NCBI RefSeq assembly: GCF_000971335.1
Contig: NZ_JZJL01000018.1
Span: 25,792-89,791, forward strand
Direction: 5' to 3'
Source: Chromobacterium vaccinii
GTDB taxonomy: Bacteria; Pseudomonadota; Gammaproteobacteria; Burkholderiales; Chromobacteriaceae
DNA: 64,000 nt
In this document: piece after piece, positions 34,929 to 43,311 of the stretch
Position numbering within the stretch: position 1 is the first letter of the stretch
How the letters are laid out: each line of letters opens with the position of its first letter
The notes under the pieces: generated by a model
Told to the model about the DNA's origin: nothing
Seen by the model: the letters and a program-made list of their open reading frames with translations, nothing else
Databases searched by the model: none
Translations under genes and position numbers: made by a program

Positions 34929-37402
34929 AAAACGTCCGTATCCTGATCGTGGAGGACGAGCGCATCATCGCGATGGACCTGCAGCTGCAATTGCAGGCGC
35001 TCGGTTACCAGGTATGCGGCGTAGTAGCCAGCGGCAGCCTGGCGATAGCGCACGCAGAGCGGGAGCAGCCTGATCTGGTGCTGATGGACATCCACCTGGA
35101 AGGCGGGATGGACGGCGTGGACGCCGCCTGCGAAATCTACCGGCGGCAGAAGATTCCCATCGTCTTCCTCAGCGCCTACGCAGAAAACGCGACGCTGCAG
35201 CGCGCGGAAAGCGCGATGCCCTACGGTTACCTGGTCAAGCCGGTTTCCCCGCGCGAATTGCACGCCACGCTGCAGATGGCCATGGTCCGCTTCGGACTCC
35301 AGCATCGGGCCGACGAACAGCTGGGCCGGATAGGCAAGGCGATGCAGGCCGCCGAACTCGACGTCTGGGAATGGCGGGTGGAAACCGACCATATGCAGAC
35401 CTTCAGCCTCGCCGGCCCCCCCCAGCCAACGTCGGGACTGGCGGCCAATACATCGATCCGCCACTTCATCGAACAAGTGGACGCCCGCGACGCCGCCGCG
35501 GTGGATGAAGCGATATTCCGCACCCGAGACCAGGGCTGCGCGCTGGACATCCGGTTCCGCGCCCGCACCGGGCCCGATCAGAACGCGCGCTGGCTGCACG
35601 CCCGGGCACGCAGCTTCGACGACGGCGGGGCCGACCGGCGCATCATAGGCGTGCTGCAGGACATCACCGGTCAGCGGCGAACCGAGGAAAGGCTGCTCCA
35701 GTCCGCCACCGTGTTCGACTCCACGTCAGAGGGCATCGCGATATTGGACGCGCGCCGCAAGGTGGTATCGGTCAATCCGGCCTTCAGCCAGCAAACCGGC
35801 TACAGCGCGGAAGAGGCGATGGCCTGGCCGGACATCGACCCGCTCTACCAGACGCCGCACAGCTTCGCCTGCGCCGGCCCGCCGGCCTCAGCCGACGAGC
35901 GCAAGCTGTGGCAGGGCAACGTCAACTATCTGCACAAGAACGGCAAGGTCCTCAACATCTGGGAAAACATCAGCGTCGTGCCCGGCCCGGACGGCAGCGT
36001 CGCCAGCTACGTGCTGGTATTCTCCGACATCAGCTCGGTGCTGGCCGCGCAGGAACAGCTGGCCTATCTGGCCAAGCATGATCCGCTGACCAATCTATGC
36101 AACCGCCGCATGCTGCAGGACAGAATGGAATACGGCCTGGCCCAGACCATGCGCCACCAGAAAATGATGGCGGTGCTGCTGATAGACCTTGATCACTTCA
36201 AGACCATCAACGATTCGCTCGGCCACAGCCACGGTGACCAGCTGCTTTCCACCATCGCCGCCCGGCTGCAGGGCAGCGTGCGCGCGAGCGACACCGTGGC
36301 GCGGCTGGGCGGGGACGAATTCTGCATCGTGCTGGGAGACATCGAATCGCCCGGCTACGTGGACCTGATGGCGCAGAAACTGCTGCAGCGGCTGGCCGAG
36401 CCGGTGCGGCTGGAGCAGATGGTATGCTACGTGACCGGCAGCATAGGCATCTCGATGGCTCCGGCCGACGGCATGAGCGTGGACGAGCTGCTGCGCAACG
36501 CCGACCAGGCGATGTACGGCGCCAAGCATGCCGGCCGCAACCGTTACTGTTTCTTCGCCCCCGCCATGCAGAAGGCCGCGGAAGTCCGGCTGCAGATATC
36601 CAGCGGCCTGCATATGGCGCTGGAGCAGGGCCAGTTCCGGCTCGAATTCCAGCCCATCATCGACCTCGCCAGCGGCCGGATACGCCAGGCCGAGGCGCTG
36701 TTGCGCTGGCACCATCCCGAGCATGGCGTCATCAATCCCGCCGTGTTCATCCCTATCGCCGAGGAATGCGGCCTCGGCGGCAAAATCTGCGAGTGGGTGT
36801 ACGATCAGGCCCTGTCCGTCATACGCGAATGGCGCGACACGGTGCGCGACGACCTGCGCATCGCGATCAATGTGTCGGCGCTGCATTTCCGCGACCTGCA
36901 GAACCCGGCCCGCTGGCTGGACAAACTTGCGCGCGCCGGGGTGCCGGGCCAGGCGCTGATGCTGGAAGTCACCGAGTCGCTGTTGCTCGACGCCGACCTC
37001 AAAGTGCAGGAGGCGCTGGACTTGTATCGCGCGGCCGGCATCTGGATCGCGCTGGACGACTTCGGCACCGGCTATTCCGCGCTGTCTTATCTGCAACGCT
37101 ACCGGCTGGACTGCCTGAAGATAGACCAGACTTTCGTGCGCCGGATCACCGACGAACCGCGCGACCACGCGCTGTGCGAAGCCATCGTCCTCATGGCCCA
37201 CAAGCTGGACCTGAAGGTCATCGCGGAAGGCGTGGAAACGCCGGCCCAGGCCGCCATACTGCAAACCTGCCGCTGCGAGCACGCCCAGGGGTTTCTGTAC
37301 TCGCGCCCGCTGCCGGCCGATCTCTTCGTCGAGCTGCTGCGACGCCACGGCTGCCACCTGCCCGGCGACTTCCCGCCGCGCACACGCACGCAGTCCGCTT
37401 GA
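34925..37402 (+). CDS. Response regulator with PAS, GGDEF and EAL domains
   Basis: 825 aa. Receiver domain at residues 1-120 (ILIVEDERIIAMDLQ; phospho-Asp in LVLMDIHLEGGMDG; Lys in GYLVKPVS), PAS domains, then GGDEF (ARLGGDEFCIVLG, intact) and EAL (AEALLRWHHPEHG; IALDDFGTGYSALSYL; VIAEGVE). Both catalytic signatures are preserved, so it could make and break cyclic di-GMP. The start codon appears to be TTG at 34925, overlapping the kinase stop, with GGGAG upstream. Phosphorylation by the adjacent kinase probably sets its output. Confidence 0.92.
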   Translation: MKNVRILIVEDERIIAMDLQLQLQALGYQVCGVVASGSLAIAHAEREQPDLVLMDIHLEGGMDGVDAACEIYRRQKIPIVFLSAYAENATLQRAESAMPYGYLVKPVSPRELHATLQMAMVRFGLQHRADEQLGRIGKAMQAAELDVWEWRVETDHMQTFSLAGPPQPTSGLAANTSIRHFIEQVDARDAAAVDEAIFRTRDQGCALDIRFRARTGPDQNARWLHARARSFDDGGADRRIIGVLQDITGQRRTEERLLQSATVFDSTSEGIAILDARRKVVSVNPAFSQQTGYSAEEAMAWPDIDPLYQTPHSFACAGPPASADERKLWQGNVNYLHKNGKVLNIWENISVVPGPDGSVASYVLVFSDISSVLAAQEQLAYLAKHDPLTNLCNRRMLQDRMEYGLAQTMRHQKMMAVLLIDLDHFKTINDSLGHSHGDQLLSTIAARLQGSVRASDTVARLGGDEFCIVLGDIESPGYVDLMAQKLLQRLAEPVRLEQMVCYVTGSIGISMAPADGMSVDELLRNADQAMYGAKHAGRNRYCFFAPAMQKAAEVRLQISSGLHMALEQGQFRLEFQPIIDLASGRIRQAEALLRWHHPEHGVINPAVFIPIAEECGLGGKICEWVYDQALSVIREWRDTVRDDLRIAINVSALHFRDLQNPARWLDKLARAGVPGQALMLEVTESLLLDADLKVQEALDLYRAAGIWIALDDFGTGYSALSYLQRYRLDCLKIDQTFVRRITDEPRDHALCEAIVLMAHKLDLKVIAEGVETPAQAAILQTCRCEHAQGFLYSRPLPADLFVELLRRHGCHLPGDFPPRTRTQSA

Positions 37403-37425
37403 CCGCCCTGCGGCGGCCGGCGACG

Positions 37426-38022
37426 ATGGCCGCTCCCAAACCGCTAGCACTGCCGGACTCGACACCCGCGCCGGCAGCTGCTGCCCAAAGGCCCGACATG
37501 CTGCAAATCCGCCTCGCCGCCCCGAATGATCTGGACGGCATCGCCGCCCTGCTGCAGGCCAACGCCCCATCCCGCGGCGGCTCGCTGACGGGAGAGTTCC
37601 CGACCGGCAAGGTAGCCGCGATGCTGCGATCCGGCATGCCGACCGTAGCGGCGCTGCGCGATGGCCGCATCGTGGGCGCGCTGTTCAGCTCGTCCGCGGC
37701 TCAACCCACTCCACCGGCTCCGGTGGCGGCCATGCTGCGCGCCTGGCCCGGCGGCTCCGGCGCCTATGTCTACGGCCCGATTTGCGTGGCCGCCTCGGAA
37801 CGGGGCCAGGGCTTGCCGGCCCGGCTGTACGCCGCGCTGCGCTCCAGCCTGCCCGGCGGGGAGGCCATTCTGTTCATCCGCCGCGACAACGCCGCCTCGC
37901 TGCGCGCCCACCAGCGGCTGGGCATGCGCGAAGTGGCGGCATTCACGCTAGATGACACGGAGTACGTGGTGCTGAGCGACGCTGGCCATGCCGGGACTTC
38001 GATCCGCGAACACCACCCGTGA
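37426..38022 (+). CDS. GNAT-family N-acetyltransferase
   Basis: 198 aa. GNAT blocks are visible: IRLAAPNDLDGIAALLQAN, VAALRDGRIVGALFSS, YVYGPICVAASERGQGLPARL (acetyl-CoA-binding R/Q-x-x-G-x-G/A region, here ERGQGLPARL) and RRDNAASLRAHQRLGM. The start may be the ATG at 37426 or at 37498, which begins the domain directly. The last five residues (REHHP) and the stop codon lie inside repeat copy C. It follows the c-di-GMP gene by 23 bp. Substrate unknown. Confidence 0.8.
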   Translation: MAAPKPLALPDSTPAPAAAAQRPDMLQIRLAAPNDLDGIAALLQANAPSRGGSLTGEFPTGKVAAMLRSGMPTVAALRDGRIVGALFSSSAAQPTPPAPVAAMLRAWPGGSGAYVYGPICVAASERGQGLPARLYAALRSSLPGGEAILFIRRDNAASLRAHQRLGMREVAAFTLDDTEYVVLSDAGHAGTSIREHHP

Positions 38023-38111
38023 TCCTGCGTTGCGCCTCCTTGCCCCATGCGTGCACTGCCTGCGTCGACGCGCCTTGGCTCCCGGCTCGGCAAAGTTTTG
38101 TTGGCGGCTCC
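38005..38111 (+). repeat. Dispersed intergenic repeat, copy C (full length)
   Basis: Collinear with copy A over about 105 bp (GCGAACACCACCC, TGATCCTGCGTTGCGCCTCC, CGACGCGCCTTGGCTCCC, AGTTTTG, GGCGGCTCC). It contains CCTGCGT twice, 37 bp apart; joining these two would give copy B. Its left edge encodes the last residues of the GNAT protein. The following 38112-38326 up to the tyrosinase gene holds no ORF that I can support. Confidence 0.75.
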
Positions 38112-38326
38112 TGACGCCGGCGCGCCCTGCCGTGAATGCCAGACACAGAATGAATGTGAATATCCGCATTGGCACTTAAGTATTCGTCCCGAAGCGCATC
38201 GCCTCTTCCCGCGGCTATACCTGCAAGGCAGCGCCGATGATCCGCCCCCAGGCGGGCTTCCCCCCAGCACCATCCTTGCCCGGCAGCCCATCGACGCCAT
38301 GCGACGCCAAACCAGGAGCAGCCGAA

Positions 38327-39217
38327 ATGCCGACCCCCCGCATGCGCAAGGACGTATCCAAGCTGGACGCCAGCGATCAGACGCTGCAATGGTATGCCCG
38401 GGCCATACACGACATGCAGCAACGCCCACCCGGCGACCCCACCAGCTGGCAATACCAGGCGGCGGTGCACGGCACGCTGCAAGACCCTTCCACCTTCACG
38501 CAGGACCAACGCCAGGCCTGGTCCCAATGCCAGCACGCCACCTGGTTCTTCCTGCCCTGGCACCGCGTCTATCTGGGCATATTCGAAGACATCGTCTCTG
38601 CCACCGTAGCCAAGCTGGGCGGTCCCCAGGACTGGGCGCTGCCGTACTGGAACTACAGCCCGCCGGGCTCCCGGGCGCTCCCCGCCGCCTTCACCGCCAA
38701 ACAATTCGCCGGCCTGCCCGGCCAGAATCCGCTGCTGGTGGAGCGCGATCAGGGCAACGACGGCAAGCCTTTTCTGGACAACAAGGCGGTCAGCCTGAAC
38801 TGCCTGAAACGCGCCAACTTTGCCGGACACCTGGCGCCAGGCGGCGACTCCGGCTTCGGCGGGCCGATGCGCGGCCCCAACCACATGGGCGACAGTGACC
38901 AAGGACAGTTGGAGATGGTGCCCCACGATATGATCCACAGCGATATCGGCGGCCTGATGGGCGATCCGGACACCGCCGCGCAGGACCCCATCTTCTGGCT
39001 GCACCATGCCAACATCGACCGGCTGTGGGAGGTGTGGCGCAAAATGGGCAATGCCAATCCCGCCGATCCCAAGTGGCTGAGCGCCACCCACTTCTTCTTC
39101 CACGACGCCAGCGGCAAGCCGGTCTCCTTCGCGCCGCAAGACGTGGTGGACACCGTGAACGGGCCCTGGCACTACCAATACGACAACCTCGCCAATCCGC
39201 TGGGCAATGTCCACTAG
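38327..39217 (+). CDS. Tyrosinase / type-3 copper phenol oxidase
   Basis: 296 aa. CuA ligands are His48 (AAVHGTL), His70 (CQHATWFFLPWHR) and His79. CuB ligands are His200 and His204 (VPHDMIHSD) and one His of FWLHHANIDRLW (226/227). This is the complete tyrosinase set for hydroxylating and oxidising phenols. The ATG at 38327 has AGGAG 8 bp upstream, whereas an ATG 90 bp earlier has none and would add a Pro-rich tail. No signal peptide. The 158-aa gene downstream is coupled and probably its companion. Confidence 0.93.
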   Translation: MPTPRMRKDVSKLDASDQTLQWYARAIHDMQQRPPGDPTSWQYQAAVHGTLQDPSTFTQDQRQAWSQCQHATWFFLPWHRVYLGIFEDIVSATVAKLGGPQDWALPYWNYSPPGSRALPAAFTAKQFAGLPGQNPLLVERDQGNDGKPFLDNKAVSLNCLKRANFAGHLAPGGDSGFGGPMRGPNHMGDSDQGQLEMVPHDMIHSDIGGLMGDPDTAAQDPIFWLHHANIDRLWEVWRKMGNANPADPKWLSATHFFFHDASGKPVSFAPQDVVDTVNGPWHYQYDNLANPLGNVH

Positions 39218-39248
39218 CGACGCCCAACCATCACGGGAGAACCCATTC

Positions 39249-39725
39249 ATGTCAACGGAACACCCAAGCGAGATGGTGGCCGCCACCCAGGAATCGTTTC
39301 CGCTGGCGGCCCGGGACGCCACGGTCAGCCTGTCGATAGAGCCGCCCACTGGCCCGGCGCTGCAAGCTCAGGCCGCCGGCAAACCGCGCCAAGCCTACCT
39401 CAGGGTAGAGCGGGTCACCGGAACAGGCATGCCGCCGAGCTACGAAATTTATCTGCATCCACCGGGGGAGTCCCAACCCGGCAGCCGGGAAGAACTATGC
39501 GCCGGCGTGCTGCCGCTGTTCGGCCTGGACAAGGCGTCGCGCCAGGGCGCGGGCCATGCCGGCACCGGCCTGCATTACGTTTTCGACGTCACCGAGCTGA
39601 TGGCGCGGCTGGAACAAGAACCCGGTTGGAATCCCAAGGACCTGCGCGTCACCTTCGTTCCCCGACGGCAGACCAAACGCGAGGCTGAGGTCAGGGTGGG
39701 ACGGGTCAGCCTGTATTACCAATGA
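39249..39725 (+). CDS. Tyrosinase-associated beta-domain protein
   Basis: 158 aa. It resembles the C-terminal (B2219/PPO1-type) beta-rich domain of polyphenol oxidases: RQAYLRVERVTGTGMPPSYE, a loop with GHAGTGLHYVFDVTELMARL, and DLRVTFVPRRQ followed by VRVGRVSLYY. In plant enzymes that domain shields the copper site; here it would be a separate subunit or chaperone. GGGAG lies upstream of the ATG at 39249. An in-frame ATG at 39207 overlaps the tyrosinase end. Assignment rests on pattern similarity only. Confidence 0.65.
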   Translation: MSTEHPSEMVAATQESFPLAARDATVSLSIEPPTGPALQAQAAGKPRQAYLRVERVTGTGMPPSYEIYLHPPGESQPGSREELCAGVLPLFGLDKASRQGAGHAGTGLHYVFDVTELMARLEQEPGWNPKDLRVTFVPRRQTKREAEVRVGRVSLYYQ

Positions 39726-39741
39726 ACCGCGGATCGCCTTG

Positions 39742-40500
39742 ATGCGCGCGCTGACGATGGATACCGTCCGCCGCGCCGCGCCGCTGCCCGCCTGCTTGCG
39801 GCAAGCGCGGGACTGGCTGCGGCGGCATCCGGAGTGGTGGGTTCTGGCGCTCTGCGCCGCAGCATGGCTATGCCTGCTGCAAAGATCCGACGGTGTCGGT
39901 TTCACAGCGATCTGCCGCGGTGGGTTCAACTGGCGGGATCTGGGCTGGATTCCGGCGCCAGACGGCGGCCTGCCGCTGATGACGGCGGCGATGATGCTGC
40001 CGCTGGCGGCGGGCCCCGCCCGGTATGCCGCCTTCCACAGCCTGTGGCGGCGGCGGCGCCGGGCGATCGCCGTCTTCCTGTGCGGCTACCTCGGCCTCTG
40101 GCTGGCGGCGGCCTGGCTGTTGGACGCCGCGTCCGCGCTCTGGCTGTCCGCCGTCAACAACCTCTCTTTGTCTCTCGCCGGCGCGGCCCTCGCCGCGGCC
40201 GCCTGGCAGCAGGGCCCGGACAAGGCCGCGGCCCTGGCGGCTTGCCACCGCGGCCGCGCGCTGGCGCCATCAGGCTGGGCCGCCGACCGCGATTGCCTGT
40301 TGTATGGGCTGCAAAACGGGGCCGCCTGCCTGCGAAGCTGCTGGCTGCTGATGCTGCTGCCGGGCGCCGGCGGACATGGCCTGGCCGTGATGCTGGGCGT
40401 CACCGCGCTGGCCACCACGGAACGCTACCGCCGGCCGGCCGCCGCCGTTTCCACGGCCGCGCTGCTGGGCTTGGCGCTGTGGCTGGCGATAGCCGCATGA
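39742..40500 (+). CDS. DUF2182 family membrane protein
   Basis: 252 aa with about six hydrophobic helices. The block DGGLPLMTAAMMLPLAAGPARY and the C-terminal CLRSCWLLMLLPGAGGHGLAVM belong to DUF2182, a predicted metal-binding integral membrane family. It starts 16 bp after the tyrosinase companion gene, so it is likely co-transcribed, and copper handling for tyrosinase is an attractive but unproven idea. The partner DUF1326 often found with it is absent here. Confidence 0.75.
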   Translation: MRALTMDTVRRAAPLPACLRQARDWLRRHPEWWVLALCAAAWLCLLQRSDGVGFTAICRGGFNWRDLGWIPAPDGGLPLMTAAMMLPLAAGPARYAAFHSLWRRRRRAIAVFLCGYLGLWLAAAWLLDAASALWLSAVNNLSLSLAGAALAAAAWQQGPDKAAALAACHRGRALAPSGWAADRDCLLYGLQNGAACLRSCWLLMLLPGAGGHGLAVMLGVTALATTERYRRPAAAVSTAALLGLALWLAIAA

Positions 40501-40507
40501 CCGCTCC

Positions 40508-41989
40508 TCACCCGCCACCGTAGAAACCATCCAGCGAGCACATGTCCAGCGTCTCCTGAATGCGGTAGAAATCGGCGACCTGGTCCATCGCCCGGTGCTC
40601 CAGCTCCATCATATAGGCCAGGCTACCCAGCGCGCGCCGCTGAGCGGCGGCTCCCAGCAATGATATCTCGCGGAAGAACAGCTGCGGCAAAGCCGCGCAT
40701 CCGCCCTCCAGGCAAGCTTCGTCCCGCCGCGGAAGCGGGCGGTAAGCGGCGCGCGCCTCCTCCACGCCGTCCTGCCCCATGTCCGCCAATCCCTTCATGC
40801 CCAGCCCGCACTCGAAAGCCATCAACGCGGCCAGATAACCGATGGGATCGTAGCGCCCCAACACGGTGAAGGCATCGACATAGGCCTGGAACAGCGGCAG
40901 CGGCAAAGCCTGGTCCAGCCAGGCCGACGGCACGCCCAGCGCCTCGCATACCGATCGCCCATATACCTCGCGCGCCAGTTCTTCCTGGAAGTAACGATGG
41001 ACATGCTGCTTCATCGGCAGCCGCATGCGCCGGGTCATCAACGGCGCGATGATCTCGGCGAAGCGCCTGGAGACATGGTATTGCTCGATGAACAAGCCCT
41101 GGACCAGCGAACCGGCCTCCGTGGCTTCCGCGTCCACCTGCCGCGCGAAGCGGCTCTCACCCAGCGCCTCGATCCCGGACTGCAAACACTGGCGGGCGCG
41201 GCGCATGAAGTTGACGCCGCTGTCCGCCGCCGCCGGCGACGTCCAGCCGTGCAGGCGCCGGCGGGCTCCCGCGCAAGGCGCCTGCAGCACCAGATCCACC
41301 AGGCACAGCAAGTACGATTCTTCCTGCACCGGGCAATAGAAGCCCAGCACGTCCGGCCTGGCCACCCGCCCCGCCCCGCTGCCTAGGACCGCGCCGCCGG
41401 ATGCCTCGATGAAGCCCGTCAGCACCCTCCGCCACAGTGGAACCAGTTGCGGCAAGTTGTCTTCCAGATAGAGTTTCTGCAGATAGAAGGTCTGCAGCGC
41501 GAAATTGTCGCCCCACTCCGGCGCGGCGACATCGTCGATGAAAAACGCGCCGGGAGCGGGAGGCGGCTCGTCCAGCAAATGCAGCATCACCCGCGCGGTG
41601 GCGACGCGCTGCCCGCCGCGGTCGCCGGAATCGGACCTTAGCCGCTCGATGCAGCGGCCGATCAGCGACTCCTGCTCCAGACGGCGCATCTCCAGCGCGG
41701 AGCGGCCGGCCGGCGCGTCCCGGATCAGCGACAGCTCATCCAGCTGGCGCGCCAGGGACAGCTGCCAGGGCTGGGCCGAGCCGGAATGGATGTCGAACCA
41801 GATTTCCGCGCCCGGATTGGCCATGGACAGCACGCTGTCCAGCACCCGTCCGCCTTCCACGCCCTTGAAGGCGAGCTTGTACTCGTTGGAATCGGCCGCC
41901 AGCACCACGGTCTGCCCATCCTCGTCGAGCCTGGCGCTGAAAGGCACCAGTTGCGGCGCGCGGTATTGATTGATACGCCTGGCTTCCAT
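40508..41989 (-). CDS. Heme-oxygenase-fold (PqqC/TenA/HDO-like) protein
   Basis: 493 aa. The C-terminal half (about 290-480) is helical and rich in His/Glu in positions expected for the heme-oxygenase-like iron enzymes. Examples are FIEQYHVSRRFAE (Glu302, His305), KQHVHRYFQEELARE (His329, His331, Glu336/337), AFE (392) and MELEHRAMDQ (Glu463, His465). The N-terminal 90 residues form a separate small domain ending PWQLSLARQLDELSLIRD. Most such iron enzymes oxidise or cleave small molecules or amino-acid-derived substrates. The closest function is unknown to me. Convergent with the DUF2182 gene, divergent from the lod-like operon. Confidence 0.6.
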   Translation of the reverse strand: MEARRINQYRAPQLVPFSARLDEDGQTVVLAADSNEYKLAFKGVEGGRVLDSVLSMANPGAEIWFDIHSGSAQPWQLSLARQLDELSLIRDAPAGRSALEMRRLEQESLIGRCIERLRSDSGDRGGQRVATARVMLHLLDEPPPAPGAFFIDDVAAPEWGDNFALQTFYLQKLYLEDNLPQLVPLWRRVLTGFIEASGGAVLGSGAGRVARPDVLGFYCPVQEESYLLCLVDLVLQAPCAGARRRLHGWTSPAAADSGVNFMRRARQCLQSGIEALGESRFARQVDAEATEAGSLVQGLFIEQYHVSRRFAEIIAPLMTRRMRLPMKQHVHRYFQEELAREVYGRSVCEALGVPSAWLDQALPLPLFQAYVDAFTVLGRYDPIGYLAALMAFECGLGMKGLADMGQDGVEEARAAYRPLPRRDEACLEGGCAALPQLFFREISLLGAAAQRRALGSLAYMMELEHRAMDQVADFYRIQETLDMCSLDGFYGGG

Positions 41990-42422
41990 TGCGGCCTCCT
42001 GCGATAGCGGGCGCGGATGAAACCATTCCGCGCGAAAACTCCGGAATCCACCCCGGACCGACGCGATCCGAAAGGCGCAAATCGATGGGCCGGACTTTCA
42101 TCTTATGCCGTAACCACCCGGCTCCCACGCGATTCAAACTGTCCAAAATGACTGTTTTTGATCATTTTATTCACAACCAGCGCGCCCAGCGCGAGTAATC
42201 AACCCGCGGGGGAAAATCGCCGCAAGCCGCGCCACGCTTGACATGGCGCCGGCCCCGGCTATAACCAGCACATGCCGGATATTCCATATAAGAATCATGG
42301 TTAAGTAGTCTTACGAATCCGGCATCATCCGTCGACAAAGGCGGACGACAACATCGCGGTATCGGGTCGGTAACACACCAGGCAGCACACGTCATCTCGA
42401 CAATGTCTTGGGAGAGCCAACC
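41990..42422. other. Divergent promoter region of HDO-like gene and lod-like operon
   Basis: 433 bp without a supportable gene. The middle (42140-42180 and 42280-42320) is AT-rich and probably holds the two promoters. I looked for a short precursor peptide beside the HDO-like gene and found no convincing one; a 37-codon plus-strand frame at 42086-42198 lacks a ribosome site. Confidence 0.5.
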
Positions 42423-43268
42423 ATGAACCTCAGCCAATTCCAACGCGCCTCGGCCCCGTTATCGCAAAGCCTGGACAACCTCGGCCCACTGAGCGAGCTG
42501 TCCGGCCACTGGACCGGCCATGGCTACAATATGATCGCCGTGCCGAACCGCCAGAACGGCGGAATCTTCCGCCTGATCGTCAACGCCACCATCGAAACCA
42601 TCAGTTTCAGCCCGATAGGCGGGCCGGTGCCGAACCGTGGCTCCAAACAGAACGACATTTTCCTCTACGGCTTGACCTACCTGCAGCAAGTCAGCGACGC
42701 CGACACTGGCGAAGGCATACACATCGAACCAGGCATCTGGCTGAACGTGCCGGCTACCACCGCGCCTCAAGATCCGCCCACCATCGCGCGCCAGGCCACC
42801 ATCCCCCACGGCGATTCGCTGCTGGCCCAGGGCCAGGCGTCCAGCGAGGCGCGTGCGCCCAACATCGAGCCGGTCAGCCCGCTACCCACCCGGGTGGACG
42901 GCAAACCGCTGCCTCTTGGTTATACCGATCCCTACCTGAACGGCAAGTTCCCTCCCGGCTTCGATATGTCGAATCCCAACCAGGCGCTGGTGGACGTGCT
43001 GAAGTACCAGCAGCAACAGCTGGAACTCAAGGTGGTGAGCACCACCAATTTGCCGGTCAGCACCCAGGATTCCGGCGGCATCGCCAACATTCCCTTCATC
43101 GTCCAGAACGCCGACGCCACCGAGATGAACTCCATCTTCTGGATCGAAACCCTGCAGCGCCCGGACGGCAGCCAGTTCCTCCAGTTGCAATACACCCAGA
43201 CCGTGCTGCTGGTGTTCGACGAAGTGATCTGGCCGCACGTGTCGGTAGCCACGCTGATCAAGCGCTGA
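42423..43268 (+). CDS. Nitrobindin/lipocalin-like heme-binding-type protein
   Basis: 281 aa. Near the N-terminus, LGPLSELSGHWTGHGYNMI begins a beta-barrel of the nitrobindin/FABP-like kind, and GIHIEPGIWLNVPAT followed by IPHGDSLLAQG matches the later strands with a possible ligating His. No signal peptide. GGGAG precedes the ATG at 42423. It is the first gene of the four-gene lod-like operon (43-bp gap to the next) and may bind a heme or a product. The family assignment is moderate. Confidence 0.6.
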   Translation: MNLSQFQRASAPLSQSLDNLGPLSELSGHWTGHGYNMIAVPNRQNGGIFRLIVNATIETISFSPIGGPVPNRGSKQNDIFLYGLTYLQQVSDADTGEGIHIEPGIWLNVPATTAPQDPPTIARQATIPHGDSLLAQGQASSEARAPNIEPVSPLPTRVDGKPLPLGYTDPYLNGKFPPGFDMSNPNQALVDVLKYQQQQLELKVVSTTNLPVSTQDSGGIANIPFIVQNADATEMNSIFWIETLQRPDGSQFLQLQYTQTVLLVFDEVIWPHVSVATLIKR

Positions 43269-43311
43269 GCGCGCCGCGCCGTTTGCCTACCCGACGATTC
43301 GCGGAGGAAAC

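Noticed and set aside
42086..42198. 37-codon plus-strand frame as a precursor peptide for the heme-oxygenase-like enzyme
   Set aside because: No ribosome site, opposite direction to the enzyme gene, and no leader/core organisation.
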